This document shows, piece after piece, positions 12,001 through 21,000 of a stretch of DNA of 64,000 nucleotides. How positions within the stretch are numbered: the first letter of the stretch is position 1; the number at the start of each line of letters is the position of its first letter. A program made the translations under genes and the position numbers. A model generated the notes under the pieces. It saw only the letters and a list, made by a program, of their open reading frames with translations, was not told where the DNA came from and made no database searches. Source of the DNA: Ciona savignyi (taxonomy: Eukaryota > Chordata > Ascidiacea > Phlebobranchia > Cionidae); NCBI GenBank assembly GCA_000149265.1, contig CH003284.1, forward strand, positions 289,039 to 353,038. The letters run 5' to 3'.

Positions 12001-15000
12001 TCAATATAAACTCGTGGTGTGCAACTAGATAGGCCTAGGGACAGGATATTCATGTTTATCCCTATGGGTCAAGAATGTTAAATCATGGGTGTTAACACAT
12101 AGGCAATCATCAGATTACCTCGCGCCTACCGCCGGGTTACCACAGCTATTGCAGTGTGTTGTGTAAAATTAACATGGTTCTTTAATTTAGTAGAACCCAT
12201 TAATCCGCTAGGTTTAGGTAATGTCTGTTAAGTGCATTGCCCAAGGACATAACCGAATAGCTAGCGACCAGTTTTGAAGCTGCAACCCTTCGGCTGAAAG
12301 GCGATGCACTAAACCACCAGACTAATCTGTCGTACATTGCCCCAAACCAAATAAAAAAATAAATCAACACAAAATATAATAAACAACTTTTTATCATATA
12401 AAGCACTCTGCAATAGCTCTGATAACTCGACTTAGGGCATTCCGGGCTTCCCTTGTTATAACATTCGTTGCCTTTAACTCTTGCTTGAAATTAATTAAAC
12501 CCAGTGATTATGAAATAAACAAAAAAACTCTTGATCGTAAACCAAATAATAAAACACACCAAGGTCATTTTAAATCTAATAGAACTGCTAAAAAGAAATC
12601 TAATTTTATTAAATAACGGAACAGATATTTACCCAAACGACCCCAATGACCAAGTCTCTCTTGGGCAGGTCAACTGCTCCAACGGCAAACTTTGGGTAGG
12701 TCACGTCAATGTGACTTCGAGCGCCGTTCCACCCACCAACGGCAAGCAACTGGTGAACCTACATATAAGATAAACTATAAGAACAGGATAGGATATTATG
12801 TTTATCCCCGTGAATGGGAAAACCACGGGGGTTAACACACGTGCAATCGTCAGATCACCTCGCGCCCATTATGGGGTTACCGGAGCTATTGCTGTGTGTT
12901 GTGTATGATCCACATGTTCCTTTAATTTAGTAGAACCCATTATTCTCTGGGTTTAGGCAATGTTCGTTAAGTGCCTTGCTCAAAGACAGGACCGACTAGC
13001 TAGAAACCAGTTTCGGATATGCAACCCTTCGGTTGAAAGGCGACGCACTATACTAAACCATCAGACTAATCAGTCGTACAATAAGAAACCCGATCTCTGA
13101 GTTTAGGCTACCACGTGGTTGTTTAAAGTGATTGAAAATAACACGGAAATTGGCGGGAACATAAAAGACACATTAACTCCGGGGTCAAAATTTAATCAAA
13201 CAAACATATTTATTTGTAACCGCACAAAAAAAATAAAAATAATCAAACTAAAGTTTAACTAGAAGACCCTGAAAAGCCATGCGGTTATCGAAAGCGTCCA
13301 AACATAAAGAACGTACCGGCGTTGGGCCATGACTTGCACCATGAACATGTTCAATGGTGTAAACAGGGTTTGAATCAGTCAACTTGAACTTTTGCATGAT
13401 ATCAAAATCTCTTGAGCTGTTATTGTAACCCTAGAGAACATTTACTATGGAGTTAGTTAAAATTATTAAAAATTGCTGACGGTTGCTCTTGCTACCCTAC
13501 TTTCAGATATATACTTAACGGATCTAGTGGTATAAGTAGAGTTAACTAAATTAAAATAATGTACAATATTAAACAAAATGACACCAGTTAAGATAAAAAC
13601 ATAATAGTTATTTTAAAATTTCGTAAGACACGCCGTGGTCTTTTCTTTGGTTACTTTAAAAAGTATGTCCGGCCGGTTGGTCTAACGGTTAAGTGCGTCG
13701 CCTATCAATCGAAAGGTTGTATGTGCGAAACTGGCCCTAGCTAGTCGGTTGTGTCCTTGGGCAAGGCACTTTACGGATATTGTCTTAATCCAGCGGATTA
13801 ATGGGTTCTATCAAATTGAAGGAACGTGTCTATCATATACAACACACTGCATTAGCTCCGGTAACCCGACGGTGGGCGCGAGGTGATCTGACGATTGCCC
13901 GTGTGTTAACCCCCTTGGTTTTCCCATTCACAGGGATAAAAATGAATATCCCATCCTATCCTATCCTATCCTATCCTATCCTATCCTATCCTATCCTATC
14001 CTATCCTATCCTATCCTATCCTATCCTATCCTATCCTATCCTATCCTATCCTATCCTATCCTATCCTACCCTATCCTATCCTATCCTATCCTATCCTATC
14101 CTATGGAGGGGTTTAACACATCGACACTGGTCAGATTATCTCACGCATAACCTTACGAACCCATTGCAGTATGTTGTGTATGAATAACCAGTTAATAAAT
14201 CCGTTAATAAACTTGACTTGGGCAATGTTAGCGAATTGCCTTGTTTAAGGACACATTGGTCAGCTTACAGGTTTGATCCCACAAACTTGCTGGTACCTTC
14301 GAAGATACGACCACCGACTTAGCTGAACGACCGAACTTGATATTTGATCAACTTACCCAGACATATTTAGATGCAAAAGGACACGGATCAAAGCTCGTCA
14401 CGATCTCAAAATCCGAAGAATGGTGTGCACCGTGTGCGTTATGTGTCGGCGGAGTTGTGGACTGGGTAGTTCTGATTTCAAATGGGGGATTCACAATACT
14501 CTTTGGGATGTCGGAGATAAGACATGCTGAATCCGTCAGAACCCTTATGAATGCAAAGTTTGGTTTTATGTTGCAAAAACATACAAAAAAGTACAACATA
14601 CAAAAAGGCATATATGCTTTACCGCACACTCTTCTTCGGGCATTTAGATTATATTGTTTTGGTCTTTAATAAACTGTGTTGCTTTTTATTGTTCTTTCGC
14701 TTAGGTTTGGCCGCAGCGTCCGCTATATTTATTAAATTATATCCTTTTTAATGACATGTTTTAACGACTGTTCGTTTGCCGTCTTTTCCTGTTCCTGTGT
14801 CTTGATTTTATTCGTTTAACATTTTTAAATACTGGGGCAAAAATGAATAAACTAAACTTAACTATGACATCTATAATATAATAAAGAACAAAACATATAA
14901 TTGGGTTGTTTATGACGAATATACTTACAGGCTGTTCTTCCGAGTTTGCATGAGCATTGTGGCCATTAGCAGATGGTGTATTTACCATTTGACCATGACC

Positions 15001-18000
15001 GTGATCAGATTGCGTTGTAGTTGTCATATGACCGTGAATTGTTTGCGTTGTGGTTGTCATATGACCGTGATTTGTTTGCGTTGTGGTTGTCATATGACTA
15101 TTATGTTCCATGGCCACCATTCGACCTTGTGCAAGAGGTGTTGTAGTTGTCATATGACCGTGATTCGGTTGTGTTGTAGTTGTCATACGACCGTGATTCA
15201 GTTGTGTTGTAGTTGTCATATGACCGTGATTCAGTTGTGTTGTAGTTGTCATATGACCGTGATTCAGTTGTGTTGTAGTAGTCATATGACCGTGATTCGA
15301 TTGCGTTGTAGTTGTCATATGACCGTGATTCGGTTGTGTTGTAGTTGTCATATGACCGTGATTCGGTTGTGTTGTAGTTGTCATATGACCGTGATTCGGT
15401 TGTGTTGTAGTTGTCATATGACCGTGATTCGGTTGTGTTGTAGTTGTCATATGACCGTGATTCGGTTGTGTTGTAGTTGTCATATGACCGTGATTCGGTT
15501 GTGTTGTAGTTGTCATATGACCGTGATTCGGTTGTGTTGTAGTTGTCATATGACCGTGATTCGGTTGTGTTGTAGTTGTCATATGACCGTGATTCGGTTG
15601 TGTCGTAGTTGTCATATGACCGTGACTATTTGCTGTTGTATAAACACGAATGTTAAAATCAGCAGTCGGCAGGTCCAACTTTTCAAGTAAGGCAGCATAA
15701 GAAACGTTGCTCAAAGAATGATACAAGCTTTGGCTTAGGTTCGGGCCGCAAAACTCCATCTAAAAATACAAATGTATATTAACCCGACATATTATTAATA
15801 ACACAAGGTAACATTTGGGAAATGGCAAAAACATTAAGATAAAGATTTCACCTATCCATTAAAGATTATTACGGCAAAGGCAGAATCAAAGAAGCAAGTA
15901 CATAAAGGGCAAATTGGGGGGGGGGTGTTATTTTTTTCTGAGCTTTTTTGCAAAAGCTGTTAATGTGTTTAAATCATATATGAAAGGATATTCATGAATT
16001 ATATTCACGTGAATGGGAAAGTGTACGTTGTTATCCACTATCCTATCCTATCCTATAACGCCTCAAGCAAACTGTCTTGGCTTTTTATATGCGCTATGTG
16101 AACGGTTTCACTAACATGGTAAAATGTATTACATTTTGCAATTTAAAGCAAGATAATTTGCATCACAAATTCACACCACTAACCTTCTGACGGTGAACCA
16201 GGACTTGATCCAAACTCTCAGCGCGGTCTGAATCTTTGTATTCATCGCACATCTCCAGAACTGAAGTCGCTGCGGTGCGAACGATCAGTTGTACAATCCT
16301 TAAAAACAATTTGTCTCCGTCGTTTTGTAGCTCTGGGTTGTCTTGTATAACAGCCAGAGTAAGCGGGGTGATAAATGAACTGTGTAGAAACGTGATCCGA
16401 ACGCCGTCGTTGAGAAAATCGTGTAGAACTTGAGGGTTCAAAAGCTGAGATAAAATGTTTTGTTTTAGATAATTCTATATTATGTTATTTAAAAAGTTGG
16501 GATAAAAGGATAGGATAGGATAGGATATTTATCTTTATCCACGTGAATGGGAAACCCAAGGGGGTTAACACACTGGCAATCGTCAGATCACCTCGCGCCC
16601 ACCGTCGGGTTATACCGGAGCTATTGCAGTGTTTTGTGTATAATTTACACGTTCCTTCAATTTGGTAGAACCCATTAATCCGCTGGTTTCAGGCAATGTC
16701 CGTAAAGTGCCTTGCCCAAGGACACAACCAACTAGCTAGCAACCAGTTTCGCACCTAGGAAAGGACAGGCGATGCCTTGAATTCAGTGAAACGGGATGTC
16801 AAGCGTGGCGAGGGCACACAGTCAGTAAAACAGATGCGAGTTTTGTTTACCACTTAAAGTGAGTGTGGCACAATAAAACTATAATTAACAACTAACAGGT
16901 TGCAAGATGCCCAATTAAAAACACATGATAGTAATTGTCCGACGGTTAGTCGTTTAGTGCGTCGCCTTTCAGCCTATAAGGGTTGCAGGTGCGAAACTGG
17001 TCGCTAGCTAGTCGGTTGTGTCCTCGGGCAAGGCACCTAACGGACATTGCCTGAACCAAGCGCATTAATGGGTTCTACCAAATTGAAGAAACGCGAGAAT
17101 CATACACAACACACTGCAATAGCTCCGGTAACCCGACGGTGGGCGCGAGGTTAACTGACGATTGCTCGTGTATAACCCCCTTGGTTTTCCCATTTACAGG
17201 GATAAACAAGAATACTATCCTAATGAATAAAATCCAACTTACCACGTTTGGTATAAACCAATGGTAATTCTCAGTTGAAAGACGTATCTTTCTTGCCACC
17301 GACATGATTTGTATAAGACGAGTGTAAGAGCTAATCAGGACGTAGGTTCTTTAAAAATAATAAGACATAAGTGCTTATAAATATTTAAATGACTTGTTTT
17401 AACGACTGTTTTTTTGCCGTCTTTTCCTGTTCCGGTGTCGTGATTGGCTCCATTTGCCATTATTTCGTAATGGGGAAAAACAAAAACAAAAATAAACTAA
17501 ATACATTAGGCATAGAATAAGTGAATGCATCATTTTTACTTATTTGAGAGTTTTATCTTTGCCGTGCAATGCTTTTTTTACATTTAGGATAACGCAAATA
17601 GTTCCCTAAACTTCAAAAAATATAGCAGATTACTAAATATAATACTGTGGTATCTACTGGTATCGTAATGTATCAGGATCAGAGTTAAACGTGCCAGCCT
17701 TATTTATAGTAATAGACTTTTAGAGAAAAGAATAGGATTGGATAATGGTTATTCATGTTTATCCCCGTGAGTGGAAAAACCAAGGGGGTTAACACACAGG
17801 CAAACGTCAGATTCCCTCGCGCCCACTGTTGGGTTACCGGAGCTATTGTAGTGTGTTGTGCATGATTTTACACCTTTGGTAGAACCCATTAATCCGCTGG
17901 GTTTAGGCAATGTATGTTAAGTGGCTTGCCCAAGGTCACAACTGACCAGCTAGCGAACAGCAGTTTCGTATATGCAACCCTTCGTCTGAAAGGCGACGTA

Positions 18001-21000
18001 CCAAACCAGCAGAGCAAACACTAATTTATGCTCGAGACCCACTGGTTTGACAACAAACAAATTCAAACAATGTTATCGTTTCAGTGCCCAGGATATGGAT
18101 AGGGGATAGAAGATTCATGTTTATCCCCGTGAATAGAAAAACCAACGGGCAATCGTCAGATCACCTCGCGCCCACCGTTGGGTTACCGGAGCTATTGCAG
18201 TGTGTTGTATATGATAGACACGTTCCTTCAATTTAGTAGAACCCATTAATCCGCTTGGTTCAGGCAATATGCGTAAAGTGCTTTGCCCAAAGACACAACC
18301 GACTAGCTAGCGACCAGTGTCGTACCTGCAACTTTTCGATTGAAAGGCGACGTACTTAACCGCCAGACTAACCGGCCGGACCCACCATATCAAAAAAACA
18401 CATACTAGCCCACGCGGCTGCCACAAGACATCCACATACGGTGCTAACTATAAATACTTGTGCTTACCGTATTCCTTTTCTTCTAGCTTGTATAAGTTTG
18501 TTTTTCGTGCTTTCTTCCGTTCTTTCTTCCTCGAATGCCACAACGTCAAGACCGTGGGTTCGGGCTTCTTGTATATCTTGAAATGTGAATTGAACCTCTG
18601 AAGATTAAATTTTGGTTAAAATCTCAAAAATGTATAAAAATTCACAATTTTAACTGGGTTTAAATTTTAATTAAAATCTCAAAAATGTATAAAAATTCAC
18701 AATTTTAACAGGGTTTAAATTGTGGTTAAAATCTCAAAAAATGTATAAAAATTCACAATTTCAACTGGGTTGAAATTTGAATTAAAATCTCATAAATATA
18801 TAAATTTTCACAATTTTAACGCGGTTTAAATTTTGATTAAAACCTAAAAAAATAAATAAATTTTCACAATTTGCAACTGGGTTTACGTTATATTGGCAGT
18901 GCAGCTTCTTATCGCTAAATTAACCACGCAAATTTAACCTGTAACAACCCGTATAATCGTTATGAAGAGACTTAAAAGGATATCCGCGCGATTAGCGTGA
19001 CGTGTAGTGTGTCGCCTTTCTGCCAAAAGATTGTTGGTTCAAAGCTAGCTAGTCGGTTGTGTCCGTGGATAAGGCATTTATTGGACATTGCCTGAACAAA
19101 TTAGGGTAATAGTTTCACCAAATTGAAGGAACGTGTCTATCATACACAACACACTGCAATAGCTCCGGTAACCCGACGGTGGGCGCGTGGAGATATGACG
19201 ATTGCCCGTGTGTTAACCCCCTTTGGTTTTCCCACAAACGGGGATAAACATGAATATCTTATTCTGCTTTGAACCTTAAGTTCATTAGAGATTGACTTGC
19301 GCAACATTACACTTATCAGTAAAACAATGAGAACTTGTGACCACACAATGTACCGTCATTCTTGTCATACAACACAGCAGCAGATTCCCACTTGTATTGT
19401 TTTACTGCTTTAAAGAATGTTGCCATTAGCCCAGAATCAGACGGCATCAGATAGAAAATCCTGAAAAGGTTGGTATATTAAAAGCAATCGGTATTAAATT
19501 TTCTAGTTAATAATATATATAATGATATTATGTAGAAATACACAAGCTTATTGTTATAAATAACATTGCCATTATTTAACTCTAAATATTGTCTGTAATT
19601 GTGGTAAATAGTACCAAAGTACTTTAGTTTTAGTTTCGTTAATTTTTTTGCATCTTCCACGTCTATTTTGTTGCCACGTCTATTTGAACGCCATCTCTAT
19701 TTGGACGCCACCTCTATTTGAGCGCCACCTCTATTTGAACGCCACCTCTATTTGAACGCCACATCTATTTTGGCTCCATCTTTATATTAGCGCCATCTCT
19801 ATTTGGCCGCCAAGTCTAATAAAACGCCCAATCCAAAGGAAGGGTTAAACACAGAGTGCCACTCTCTAATTGTAATATAAAGTCTCTTTAACATTCCTTA
19901 TGCTAATTAGTAAATACAAGTTTCCTACATCAGAAAACAATAATTGACCTCCCTAAAATTCTGACCAGCTCGAAAATGAAGCGCCACAATTAAATTAAAC
20001 ACCACCCCGAATAGACCGCCACTATAAGGGAAGGGTTGAAAAATAAAGCGACGTGGCGCTTAAATAGAGGTTTTATGGTAATCAAAATGACTTGGAGGAA
20101 ACACAAAATAATCGTGGCGACAGAAGACTGTAGTGTATAATTCGGTGTTTACACTTTCTTTTTTTAATTTTTATATTGTAATTCTTGGTTAATTTAGCGG
20201 TAACCAACAAATAATTTACAGTTTCCTCATCATTCGTTACATTTTTTTTATAAAATTAAAAACTCAGATTACTTATACGGTGGCCACTGTATTCTAACTC
20301 ATGCACACCTGTTATAAGGTAGGTCTTGGTCACAACTACGACTGGAACCGGTGACTTGTATGAAGGGCACGAGGTGAAAATATGGAGCTAAAGCCTCGCA
20401 GTCAATACGCCGCGCTGCCAGTATAACAGCCGAGTATCGAGTTTCGTTCAAGATTGCTGAGAGGAGTGATTAAAACTGTTAGGATAGGATATTTATGTTT
20501 ATTCCCGTGAATGAGAAAACGCAAAGGGAGTTAACACACGGGCAATCGTTATATTACTTCGATTAGGACGTTTCTTTAATTTGGTGGAACCCGTCATTCT
20601 ACTGGGTTCGGGCAATGTCCGTTAATTTCCTTGCCCAAGGACACAGCCGACTAGCTAGCAAGCAGTTCAGGACCTGCAACCTTTCGGCTGAAATCGGTCC
20701 GAATGGTTTTTGGCTGTTGGCAATAAAACCGTTTTACTGAGTAAATCACTATCAGTAAACTTTTTTGTATAACACATAATGTTATTTGTACAAGGTTTAT
20801 ATATCAGGCAAGAAATGTGGAATCTAAGGTGGCGCATGGCTACACTTTATTTTTAATTTTTAAAGATGTTACCAACGTGTACGGTCGTGTGGCCGAATAA
20901 GAAACGCGACCGATACATAGACCGACCTCAAAATTGGTCTAACGGTTAAGTGCGTCGCCTTTCAATCGAAAGGTTACAGGTGCGAATGCGATACTGGTCG

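Noticed and set aside
13801..14187. 128-codon ORF with YPILS repeats
   Set aside because: It is SINE A plus the CCTAT array; no gene support.
15005..15624. CRISPR-like array
   Set aside because: The repeats are contiguous, with no spacers, and lie in a eukaryotic coding exon.
14950..15690. 246-codon plus-strand ORF of Cys-rich CHMTVIRLCCS repeats
   Set aside because: It is the antisense reading of the coding minisatellite; the minus strand has correct splice sites and fits the receptor.
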